Shown here: piece by piece, positions 54,539 to 64,000 of the stretch
Layout of the letters: each line of letters opens with the position of its first letter
Numbering within the stretch: the stretch's first letter is position 1
Assembly: GCF_020520425.1 (NCBI RefSeq)
Contig: NC_079491.1
Span: forward strand, 2,914,001-2,978,000
Direction: 5' to 3'
Origin: Spinacia oleracea
Taxonomy: Eukaryota > Streptophyta > Magnoliopsida > Caryophyllales > Amaranthaceae
Length of the DNA stretch: 64,000 bases
Made by a program: the position numbers and the translations under genes
The notes under the pieces: model-generated
The model's database searches: none
The model's input: only the letters and a program-made list of their open reading frames with translations
What the model was told of the DNA's origin: nothing

Positions 54539-55908
54539 GGTTTTTGTTTAATTAATTCGTCCCATGAATCTTTTAGACATTTAAATCACCATTTACAATT
54601 TACACATCATCGATTCATCGTATCAAAGTTTAACTTCGTCATATTAAGTGTGTACAAATAACATTAAGTTCAGTCCCGACCCCGAGGGATGAAATAAGGG
54701 GCAACCGTCCTGGCCCACAAAGTATAATGTTTATACGAGAATTCTAGTGGTTCATTTGGTAAAACCGTAAAAGTAGTAAATATTCTTAGGAGTCAGGATG
54801 CCAAGTTTGATTTCCCAATCTGCCTTTTCCCATTACCTTGTTCTCTCTTTTTATCTCTTACTAGATTAGGTCCTGTGCATGCACGGTTATTTGAAAATTA
54901 TTAATTGACTATCTTTTTTAACTGAAATATTTATCCCGTAAATCTATTACTTAATTAATAAATCTCGAACGTACTCATTTTATCATATAATATACAATTT
55001 CCGCTCTATTACGTAGTATATATTTTATATGTTTAATATGATGATTTGACCGAATTAAATATTTGATATGCTTAATATGAACAAAATATTATTATTGATA
55101 TGAAGATCTGACTAAATATTACAAAAATTGTTTAATAATGTCATATTTAATAATCCTATAATTTTTTCTATTGATAAACATTTATATAAAAGGAGAGAAA
55201 ATAAAAATAGAATAAAGTAAATATTTTTTTTAGGAAAGGATTTTTTGCGGGAAAAAATCGCACCAGGAATTGACATGTGTCATTCCACCTCTCCATCATC
55301 TCTAACATCTCCATCTTTTTTCCTTTATTTTTCTTTTTTGATTGACTCATGCATTAAAATGTTGTTCAATATTAACACTTGTATTAAAATTATGGAAACT
55401 CAAAAGACACCCTTGTATATGAAAAAAATAAACAACTCAAAAGACACTCATAGTAAAAACAATGAAATTAATAAATACAAATCAATAAACATCACAATGC
55501 TAAATTGCTAACTATTATATAAACATCTAGTAGATGGGGAACTTAATAATGCTAAATATGGAGTATGGTTTTTGTTACTGATTGATTGAGGCTGAATTTG
55601 GTAGGGAGGACTGCATGTTCGATCCCCTGCAACAACAATTATGAAGGCACTGGAACCTATCCACCTAGAACTCGCCCCGAATCCAGATTAGCTCTAAGGC
55701 TAAACCGGGCTGTAACACCAAAAAAAAAAAAGGTTTTTGTTTGATTTGTCCCATAAGTCTTTTAGACACTTAAATTACTGTCTGCAATTTACATATCATC
55801 GTATCAAAGTTTAACTTCATCATATTAAGTGTGTACAAATCACATTAGGTTCAGGCCCGACCATGAGGGGTGAAATAAGGGCAACCACCCTAGGCCCCCA
55901 AACTATTA
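54539..55908. repeat. Direct repeat of about 190 bases flanking a 1-kb segment
   Basis: 54539-54730 and 55732-55908 share GGTTTTTGTTT, TCTTTTAGACA, ATCGTATCAAAGTTTAACTT and GTGAAATAAGGG/GATGAAATAAGGGGCAACC-type sequence in the same order. The stretch between them holds AT-rich DNA, a (CCTGTGCATGCACGG) Helitron-like end near 54870 and a SINE. Confidence 0.75.
55577..55731 (+). mobile_element. SINE with 10-bp target site duplication
   Basis: A 155-base unit with a B-box-like GTTCGATCCCC at 55618, a tRNA-like start and a run of 12 A at the 3' end. GGTTTTTGTT is repeated on both sides (55567-55576 and 55732-55741), as expected for LINE-driven SINE insertion. The A box is not clear. Confidence 0.7.
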
Positions 55909-56148
55909 CTCCCTCCATCCCTTAATACTCGACATGTTTTGACCGGACACCCTTGTCAATGCACAACTTTGACCACCAATTTCTTTAATTATATATTATA
56001 AAAACTTACAAGTATATATTAAGATGAAGCCAACAATATATTATATACTAACATTTGTTTTCATATACTTGAAATAAAATAGGGTCAAAGTGAATTATGC
56101 GAATAATGCAAAAGTCATACCGGATCGAGTATTAAGGGACGGAGGGAG
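55909..56148. mobile_element. Stowaway MITE at the 3' end of the sugar transporter gene
   Basis: CTCCCTCCATCCCTTAATAC at the left and GTATTAAGGGACGGAGGGAG at the right with TA flanks. It ends only 24 bases from the transporter stop codon, so it probably forms part of its 3' UTR. Confidence 0.9.
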
Positions 56149-56171
56149 TACTTTGTATTCATTATACTTAT

Positions 56172-59086
56172 TCAGTGATTACTTACATAGTCTGAATTCT
56201 GTTTGCCATTCTCACCAATAATCCTACTCCAAAACCAATGCTCCTTCCATAACAATCCGATCTTCTCGAGTGGCACGTTCTTGGTCTCGGGCAACAACAA
56301 GTGTACAAAACCCGTCATGAACAAGATCCACCCCGCGAAGAAGAAGAAGAAGATCCCGGCCTTAAAACGGCATAAAAGACTCAAAAGCGTCTGTGCAAGA
56401 ACGAAAGTGAATACAAAACCGAGTGCCACGGTTACACCTTGAGCAACCGATCGAATCTCGAGCTGAAATATTTCACTTGGAACCAACCAACCTAAAGGAC
56501 CCCATGAGAAACTAAAACCAGCACTGTAAACACACAAAAGAACCAAAACTATGTAAGAATATCCTTCACTTAAACTACCATGATCACCTAACTTTGCTAA
56601 CAGTATACTTCCCACTACTAAAAATGGTACTAACATTACAACACCACCCCAGAAAAACAAACTTCTTCTTCCAAATTTGTCAACTGTTACTATTGCAAAA
56701 GCATCTGCAGCAATCTGAACAACCCCAATTACTACTGATGAGAGAAGAGATGCAGACTCACCAAACCCGATTGTTCGGAAGAGTAACGGAGCGTAGGACC
56801 CCACCACGTTGATTCCCGTTGACTGTTGGAAGAGCGGTATTGCTATCGCCATGACGAGCTGAGGTCTGTATTTTTTACGGAAGAGTAAAAGGTTGAGTGG
56901 GTGTTCGGTAGTTTTCGAGGTTGAGTTTGCTTCTAATAGATCGTTCAGTTCTTTTTCGACATTGGGTGTACCTCTTATTCTTTGTAAGACGAGTTTCGCC
57001 TTTTGATCATCATTGTTTTGGATGAGGCTGTTAGGGGTTTCGGGGAGAAAGAACGAACCTAGAGTTATGACGAGTGCGGGAAGTGCTGTCACGGCTATTG
57101 ACACTCGCCATCCCCAGTCGCCTTTGATCTTTTGAGTCCCGTAGTTGACCACAGATGCTAAGAGTATGCCGAAGGAAAGACTGAAGTGGAAACCGTTGTT
57201 GAATGCTCCCCTGTATTTACTCGGTGCTATCTCTACCAGATACATTGGTATCGCCTGCACGAAAAAAAAAAACGCGGCTTAATAATATTAGAGCTGGCAA
57301 AAGCTGACCCAACCTGACCCGGAACCAACCCAAGTTGGGTCAAGATTTTCAACCCAACTCGTTTAATCAAATGGATTAGGTCGGGTTGAAATTTTCAACT
57401 CGGAAGCAACCCGCCTAACCCAAATAACTAATTGGGTCAGGTCAACCATCATGGAAAAAAATTAATTTTGAGTCTTTTTAGTTTTTTACAAATTATAAAT
57501 ATGAAAAGCTTAAAGTCTTAAACTAACATCTAGCAACCGCCAATACTTAATTTTCTCTCTATATACATATTGGCGAGTATTATTTTATTTGCTATGTGAT
57601 TTGCCTAGAAAAAATGATCCTTTTAGTTATAAATTCAAATCAATTTACATTTAAACGGAAACTTAAACGGGTCCTTCAGGTCAACCCGTTTATAATCAGG
57701 TCGGGTTGAGTTGAGAATCTCAACCTGTTTAAGTAAACAAGTCAAGTTGGGAAAATCTCAACCCGTTTACAAATGGGTTGATCCGACCGAACCCAACCCA
57801 ACCCAACCCAACCCATTCCGAGCTTTACCTAATATGAGCTGATATACTTGCCTGGTTCGCGAAGCCAACACCAATTCCAAGTAAGACGCGGCCTAATACG
57901 AGCATGTAAACATTAAGAGCTCCACCAGTTACAGCAGAACCAACAATCACTGCTAAGCCTCCAACTAGGATCGATAACTTACGTCCAAAGGCTTTGGTCA
58001 TCGACGAGGCAAGCAATGAAGCGAAAAGGCCAGCAAAGTATAAAGATGAGGTGAATAAAGTTAACAACTCACTGTCAAACTTGCAGTAGTTGCTGATTTT
58101 TGTGTCTTCTTTCATCTTAGTGTATACATCTGGGTAGAATTTCCTCAGAAATGGATCCATTGATGTAACCCCACCTTCACATTGACATGAATGCTTCATT
58201 AGCTTAATGTAAATCCTCTACTTAGACCTCGCAAAATCGACTTGTAGCTAGACCTGATCAAAAGGCAGGGCAGGGCGCAGCCAGAAATTCTGCCCGTTAT
58301 GTCGGGCCGGGCCAAACTGAGGGCTGGTTTTTCCTACCCTAACCACGCAAATTCAGGCTCAAATATCAGGCTTTTTGGGCCGTTTTCAAAACCGAGCCAA
58401 ATTTATAACTAAAAATTCCACTTTTGAGTTGCCAAAAAACCGTCCAAAAACTCAAAATCGGGTCAGGTGGGCCCGAAAATGGTCCAAAACTGCTATTTTC
58501 GGGTCAGGCTAGCGCGCGGGCGGGCGGGGTCAGATGATCAGGTCTACCTGTAGCCAGTCACCCGATCCTAACTACCTGACCCAAATCTGACCTGCACAGA
58601 AATTCACCCGTCCCATACAAATCCGACCCAAAAAATAATGTGACTAATATTTTTTGAATTATTACAGTAAGCGTACTTTCAATAGACCCAAATATGACCC
58701 GAACAACCCATTTACGACCTATATCTATCACGATGATTTAACAACGGTTATGTTCTCAGTCCTTGGGGTTTTTCTCAGCATAACACTACTCATTATTAAG
58801 GAGATGCCTGATTTTAAGATTTTTCCCTCAAAGAATTGGACTGTTCTCACCTTGATCATCATGACAGTAACAAAATCTTCGACGAAACAAATTAAAAAAT
58901 TATGAAATATACATTTACCTGATAAAATACAATACAGCAAGAGTGAAATATACATTTACCTGATACTCCAATGTCATAACCAAAAATGGCTCCTCCAAGA
59001 GCAGCAATTATGCAGGAAGAAATTACAAACCCGGTTATCTTTCCGTTGTATTGAACATTCGGGTCACTTGCTATTCCTCCTGCCAT
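56172..59086 (-). CDS. Hexose/H+ symporter, STP-type sugar transport protein, 3 exons
   Basis: Exons 59086-58960, 58174-57852 and 57254-56172 join in frame to 510 codons, the usual size of plant STP monosaccharide transporters (plasma membrane, MFS, 12 helices). The start MAGGIASDPNVQYNGKITGF is typical, and the exon 1/2 joint gives GYDIGVSGGVTSMDPFL. Family motifs: GRKLSILVGG, LGRVLLGIGVGFANQ, PETPNSLIQ, QQSTGINVVGSYAPLLF, DKFGRRSLFF, GPLGWLVPSEIFQLEIRS and LLPETKNVPLEKI. Intron 2 has a GC donor (AACCAG|GCAAGT) and a normal AG end. Both introns contain MITE-like repeats. Uptake of glucose and related hexoses with protons is inferred from the family. A decayed copy lies just upstream at 60026-62746. 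Confidence 0.93.
57289..57829. mobile_element. MITE-like repeat in intron 2 of the sugar transporter
   Basis: Rich in CAACCCGTTTA, GGTCGGGTTGA and CAACCCAACCC words in both orientations, so much of it can fold back. The ends resemble each other (AGAGCTGGCAA and inverse TTCCGAGCTTT). The family is not recognised. Confidence 0.5.
58249..58546. mobile_element. MITE-like repeat in intron 1 of the sugar transporter
   Basis: TAGACCTGATCA at the left is exactly mirrored by TGATCAGGTCTA at the right. The interior has GGGCCGGGCC and GGGCGGGCGGGG tracts unlike the AT-rich surroundings. Confidence 0.65.
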
Positions 59087-59092
59087 TTCCAA

Positions 59093-60025
59093 TCAAAAAC
59101 AGAAAATTTTGAGGAACAGACTGAACAAAGTTTTTTTGAGCCACTTTACATATGAAAATATGAAATGACCCTTAATAAGGCCTACCAAAGTAATACTGTT
59201 TGTTTGTGTATCAGACTTTTCTACAGGAATCAATTTGCGGGGACAAAATTGAACAAGTTCAGACAAGTGGTGGATAGTGGATACAAGGACACCAGCCATT
59301 GTCATTGACCGCGATTTGTGAATAAAAATTTAATACAACAAAGTAACAAACAGACTGATAAAAAGAAATAAAATAGGACAAAAAGAGAACCCCAAGACCT
59401 TCACCCCTCATTAATCAGGCCACTTACCTAAATTTTCTCATTTAAGCTGTTAATGCACTTTTATGTAATAGTACCGCCTAAAACTTGTGCATAACCTAAA
59501 TCAAAGGTGTGTATAATGTCAGTATAGATAGGTGATCATTGAAGAAAATGGCAGTGATAATGGGTGGCGGAAGAGGGAGAGACGGTGTTTCGAACAATGA
59601 TGGAAGAAGAAAGTATGGTTATATTGATTGATTATCAATAAACTCAAATATAACCTGACCCGATCAAACTAAACCAAACTGGACAACAAATATGAAAAAG
59701 ACAGGGTTAATTCGAATATGAGGGTAAGCTTTTGATTGCTATTCCTTTCATGAGAAGTAGATTGTATAGATAATAAACGGCTTGAATGAAGAAATAGTAG
59801 TAATTATCATTATGATTGCTTACAGCTTAATCACACAGATGCTTGCTGCATATCTGCAAATCTGCAGTTCATGTCTGGATTTCAAGGCGAAACAGCTTGA
59901 CTATTTTGCTTCGTGTCCATATTCTGTGGCGAAACATCACATTTTATCTGGAATTCTTTGTCTTCACCTCTCCTTCAAGGAACTCCACAGTCTTCATTCT
60001 ACTTGCAATTCTCTCAAATGATTTT
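59093..60025. other. Upstream region of the sugar transporter
   Basis: Promoter and 5' leader of the STP gene on the minus strand, with no clear TATA box. No other gene; a 27-codon plus-strand frame at 59549 is not convincing. Confidence 0.4.
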
Positions 60026-62746
60026 ACGCTCCTTCTATAACAATTAACAAATCGGTCTTCTCAAGGGGCACGTTCTTCGTCTCTGGTAAGAACAAGTGCA
60101 CAAATGCAGTCAACAAGATGCTCCACCCTCCAAAGAAGAAGAAAATTCCAGCCTTAAGGATAGTCAAAAGTGTTTAGGCGACAAGGAAAGTGAAGATAAA
60201 GCCGACTGCTGAAAGATTTCACTTGACACCAACCATCCTAGAGAACCCAAGGAGAATAAAAAACCAGAACTGTAAATGCACAAAAGAATCAAAACTAGGA
60301 ATTGAATATCCTTCACTTAAACTATCATGATCTCCTAGCCTTGTTGAGAGTATACTTCCCACCACTATAAACGACACTTAGTACACCGCATCAGAAAATA
60401 AAATTCTTCTTCCATATTTGTCGACGTCTAGGACTGCAAAAACGTCTGCATTAATCAATAAAACCCAACCACCACGGATGAACAGAGAGATACAGACTCA
60501 CTGAATCCAATTGTGCGGAAGATTACCGGAACAGAGAAACCCACCACATTGATTCCTGTCATTTGTTGGAAGAACTAGAACGATATTGCTGTCGCAATCA
60601 CAAGCTGAAGTCTGTATTTTCTTTGGAAGAGAAGCATCTTGAATGTGTTTTTCTGCGAGGTTGAGCTTGCTTTTATGAGGTCATTGAGATCTTCTTGAAG
60701 ATCTTTGTCAAATAAGCATTGGTTTTTGGTGACTGTTGCTCCTTCCGATCAAGCTATTGGGGATTTCAGGAAGAAAGAACGAGCCCAATGTTATGATAAA
60801 AGCAGCAAAACCTATTGCAGCTAGCGAGATTCGCCATCCCCAACCCCCTTTAATCCTTTCACTCCCGAAGTTGACCAATATTGCCTAGAGTACTCCAAAT
60901 GAAAGACTGAGGTGGAAACCATTGAAATGCTCCCCTGTAAATCTATAATTACTAGGTACTATTTTTACCAGATACATTGGGATGACCTGCTAACAATGTG
61001 AACTCAGACATGTCATACCTGCACAAGTATACCACTAGCTTAGTGCAGAAATTCAACATCAATATTCCACCAATGCCACTAAAAATGATCATGCCTTCGG
61101 CAATGTGGAATGTACACAGCTTCACCTTTGTAAAGTGGACCCGTGATATGAATATAATGATACGGACTATCATCTTTGAGTTAATTTAATGTGCCATTTT
61201 AATTCAATTGTCATAATACAAAAGGTGAAATAAGTGTATAACTCATTACAGATAATGCTGGCTTAAGTTAGCCCTTTCAGTCTAAGTCAAAAGCTAAAGT
61301 CTAAGAGTACTTCTTAGCATTAGTTATCTAACATTTGATTTCTATTTGACTAATCAAGAAGAGATATCAGTGGTCTTGGAAAGTTCTATACTCCTCCAAA
61401 AAAATTCCACACCAGACAATAAAATCGCCATAAAAAATAATGGTGGACGTATGGCATTTATTGACAGCAAAATCTGCACCACATCATTCTCACCAACTTG
61501 GCAACTTGAACCATTTGATAGTCTATCAAGGACTTGATTCCCTTACTAAACACAGATGAAGTTTGATTGATTAAAGTAATTTTGTTTAAACTTGTGTCCT
61601 CTGGGCTGAATAGAGCTCAGCATATTGAGTTCCTTTTGATGTTCAGCTTTTATTTGAGTAAGTTATATCTAGCAAGTAGTCTCTCACTTAACAACATTAA
61701 AACTATTTTAAATGTATTAACATTATGTCAACCAAGAAAAATCAATGAGTAAGAACCAATATCATCTCATTTATGATAATATATTTGTTTTATACTTTTA
61801 TGTATAACAACGGAAGCTGAGATGAAAAACCAACCTGGTTTGCAAAGACAACTCCGATTCCAAGTAAGACACGACCTAAATGATCAGTGATGACGCAAAA
61901 AGGTCCGCTATGTAGATGAGGTACAGGAAGTTAACAGTTAACACTCATATTTGCAGTTGTTGCTGACTTGCCTGTCATCTTTTATCATGAAGTATACGTC
62001 TGGGAAGAATTTCTTCAGAAATGGATCCATTGATGTGATTCAACCTTCAATTTAACAAGATTGCATCATTAGTTTAACAAACTAATCTGGTTACAGATAA
62101 AGATAAGGGTTAAGGTTTTTCCTTTCCTTAACACATTGTTCTGCATAACATTAATCAATAAGGATGCCTGATTTTTACGGATCTTGATTACCATTTCCTT
62201 CTGACTGTTGGGATATGGTGTCAGGCTGGTAAGTGGTAACTATGATAATACCAAAATCTTCAGCAAAGAAATTTTATGATTCTTAAGCAAGCTACTTGCG
62301 GCTCGTTTGGTAGCCGGCCATAAATGGTGTCAATGCGGAAAATCAATATTCATTCCCATCATCCCATGGTAATGTTACTTCACTCAAAGTTCTCTTTTTT
62401 TCTTTATAAATTTCCATTACCATTTGGTGAGTGGTATTAGGTGGGAATGCAAATTTATGAAGAAAAACACCAAGTTCGAGACTAAATTTCATTACCATGG
62501 ACATCATGATGTTATTTTTTTACCAACTAATACTTAGATTTATTCCCATTCCCACCAATTATTACCGGCTACCAAACGGGTTGTTAAAAAAAATATGATA
62601 CAAATATTCACCTGATACTCCGGTGTCATAACCAAAAATTGCTCTTCCCAGGGCAGCCACTATGCAGGAAAGAAAACAACAAAGCGCGGGATTTTGCCAC
62701 CGTACTTCACATTTGGATCACTTGCTATTGCTATTCCTCCTGCCAT
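60026..62746 (-). pseudogene. Decayed tandem copy of the STP sugar transporter
   Basis: The three-exon layout of the intact gene is kept: exon 1 remnant 62746-62612, exon 2 remnant 62044-61835 and exon 3 remnant 60986-60026. Exon 1 is about 8 bases longer than its functional counterpart, shifting the frame. Exon 2 has lost roughly 110 bases in the middle. Exon 3 has an in-frame TAA (60176-60174) in the block matching LAQTLLSLL, several indels, and no C-terminal end. Because introns are retained it arose by DNA duplication, not reverse transcription. Exon 2 here ends with a GT donor (CCAG|GTTGG), while the intact gene has GC. A MITE sits in intron 1. Confidence 0.88.
62301..62582. mobile_element. 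MITE in intron 1 of the STP pseudogene
   Basis: GCTCGTTTGGTAGCCGG at the left is mirrored by CCGGCTACCAAACGGG at the right. The inside contains ATTCCCATTCCCACC-type words in both orientations. A target duplication was not defined. Confidence 0.65.
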
Positions 62747-63178
62747 TACCATACAAAACAGGAAAACAGAGGTACACCAACAGTAGCACCCTTAACAGAG
62801 TTTAGCCAGATGCTTAACATACACTCCGCATTATCTTTTCCACATAATCAGCATCAATGAAAGATGCACATAGTCTAAGGATGTGCAAGTGTGCAACAAA
62901 CTTTTATGTACAGGATAAAATTGTGGAGACACGTGACACGACTTGCATCTAAAAATTTCTTCTTTAGAACAATGAAAATTCATTCACAATGGTTCTGAGA
63001 AGTATCATGTAGCAATATACAGTAAGAAATAAATATTCTACTGCATTACGCCGCTCTGTACGATATCTCTAAAGCTAACATATTTTCCCGGCCCTTCAAT
63101 CTGACAATACATATTATTGTCGAGTTGGCCCGTATGATTTTTCTCAGCACCTCCTTTCTTCATGCCATTTTTCATCAT

Positions 63179-64000
63179 TCAAATCCCAATAAGACCTTTA
63201 TGGCCAGCGTAAGTCATTATCCATATGAAGACGGATCCACTTGCCATTCCCGCGAGGATGACCACCTATGTAGAGATAAGACTAAATACATCATTTGCTT
63301 CCTTTTTATTACAGAATAATGTTGGCTTGGAGTAAAAAGATCAACTTAGAAGAAACTTCCATCATATTAATCATATAATTTAGGAGATATTTATACCAAA
63401 CTGCCTGAACAAAAAAAGAAAAATAAAGAAATCTTACCCATTTGAATAAATATTCATGGTTTTCCTTCCATGAGTAAGGGATGTTCATGCCAAATACTGC
63501 AGCTACTAAGGAATATACAGACAAGCAAAGAGTCCCAGAGATAAGGAAAAGCTCGAGCTGCATCAATTGAAGGAGAAAGTATAAACATAGAGAAATAATG
63601 TAGAGTTAGCTCGATCTTCGTAAAGTACAAGAAATAAAGAAACTATGAGTATATAAAATACAGTATTACTTCAGCAAAAGATTTTGTACCTGAATCAGCT
63701 GATTTCTGTGGTTGTCAAGCTGTAGTATAAGAGAGAGTGAATAATCAGATTTTTTTTTCCAAGAGCCTCTACCAGAAAAACTCATATACATGCTCTTTCT
63801 TGAAAGTGAACTACGTTCTTCATGTATACAATTTTTCTTTTCCTCATTTCCATACCTGAATATTAATGTAGTCCTCGGTATCGTCAATATATTCACGAAG
63901 CTGGAAAGGAGAATATTTCATATAACACAGTCATATTTCATAGCACGTCAATTCATGGAATCAAAAACACTGGCGAACTTACTAGGAGAACATGATGGGT
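63179..64000 (-). CDS. MRS2/CorA-type magnesium transporter, C-terminal exons (partial)
   Basis: Four minus-strand exons with GT-AG borders are clear: 63900-63856 (LREYIDDTEDYINIQ), 63719-63690 (LDNHRNQLIQ), 63557-63438 (LELFLISGTLCLSVYSLVAA then VFGMNIPYSW) and 63265-63179 (VVILAGMASGSVFIWIMTYA then GHKGLIGI and stop). The GMN motif after the first membrane helix is the signature of CorA/MRS2 Mg2+ channels, and the second helix follows in the last exon. The IDDTEDYINIQLDNHRNQL sequence and exon layout fit plant MRS2 (MGT) proteins. The gene continues beyond the window; an upstream exon may end at a GTAAGT-type donor near 63977, but its frame could not be confirmed. The exact MRS2 member cannot be given. 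Confidence 0.88.

Noticed and set aside
59549..59632. Short plus-strand frame starting MAVIMGGGRGRDG
   Set aside because: Only 27 codons, no splice context or homology recognised.

Overview
The window is nuclear DNA of a flowering plant, very probably a eudicot. The protein-coding genes are split by GT-AG introns, intergenic DNA is AT-rich, and a dense, layered load of plant transposable elements (TEs) fills most of the space: copia and gypsy LTR elements, an RTE-clade LINE, a SINE, CACTA, Mutator-like, Tourist and Stowaway elements. The species cannot be fixed from the sequence alone.

Layout. 1-6.1 kb is retrotransposon debris: a copia reverse transcriptase fragment, a probable plus-strand LTR/leader with a Lys-type primer site, and a minus-strand gypsy gag with its LTR. 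6.3-14.4 kb is a DNA-transposon zone: a Tourist-like element, two Stowaway-like elements (one holding a second repeat, which holds a 4.7-kb CACTA element), then a Mutator-like element with a 9-bp target duplication. 14.5-16 kb is a broken copia gag/protease. 17-18.4 kb holds two MITEs.

19-44 kb is dominated by one host gene, a plant DONSON homologue ('downstream neighbor of Son', replication-fork protein), plus strand, 14 coding exons that join in phase to 631 codons. Its 5' part (upstream region, exon 1 and an RTE LINE inside intron 1) is tandemly duplicated. The upstream copy (19035-23828) has a stop at codon 6 of exon 1 and ends inside the LINE. The downstream copy (from 24366) continues into the complete gene. 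A Mutator-like element sits only in the downstream copy, so it inserted after the duplication. Intron 12 carries a 4.7-kb composite of two gag-only LTR retroelements flanked by a 5-bp target duplication, but with its terminal LTRs in inverted orientation.

44.3-49 kb is again repeats: four MITEs, an LTR remnant, a Helitron-like repeat and a Mutator-like element holding a minisatellite of alternating inverted units centred on CCATGG. 50.4-54.3 kb holds two paralogous minus-strand genes for secreted proteins of the invertase/pectin methylesterase inhibitor fold. 56.1-59.1 kb holds an intact minus-strand hexose/H+ symporter gene (STP type, 3 exons, 510 codons, one GC-AG intron). 60.0-62.7 kb is its decayed tandem copy, still with introns. 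63.2 kb to the end is the C-terminal part of a minus-strand MRS2/CorA-type magnesium transporter.

The host genes (DONSON, two inhibitor-like genes, STP transporter and MRS2) are not functionally linked. The main biological interest is how repeats reshaped the DONSON locus and the unusual inverted-LTR composite in its intron 12.
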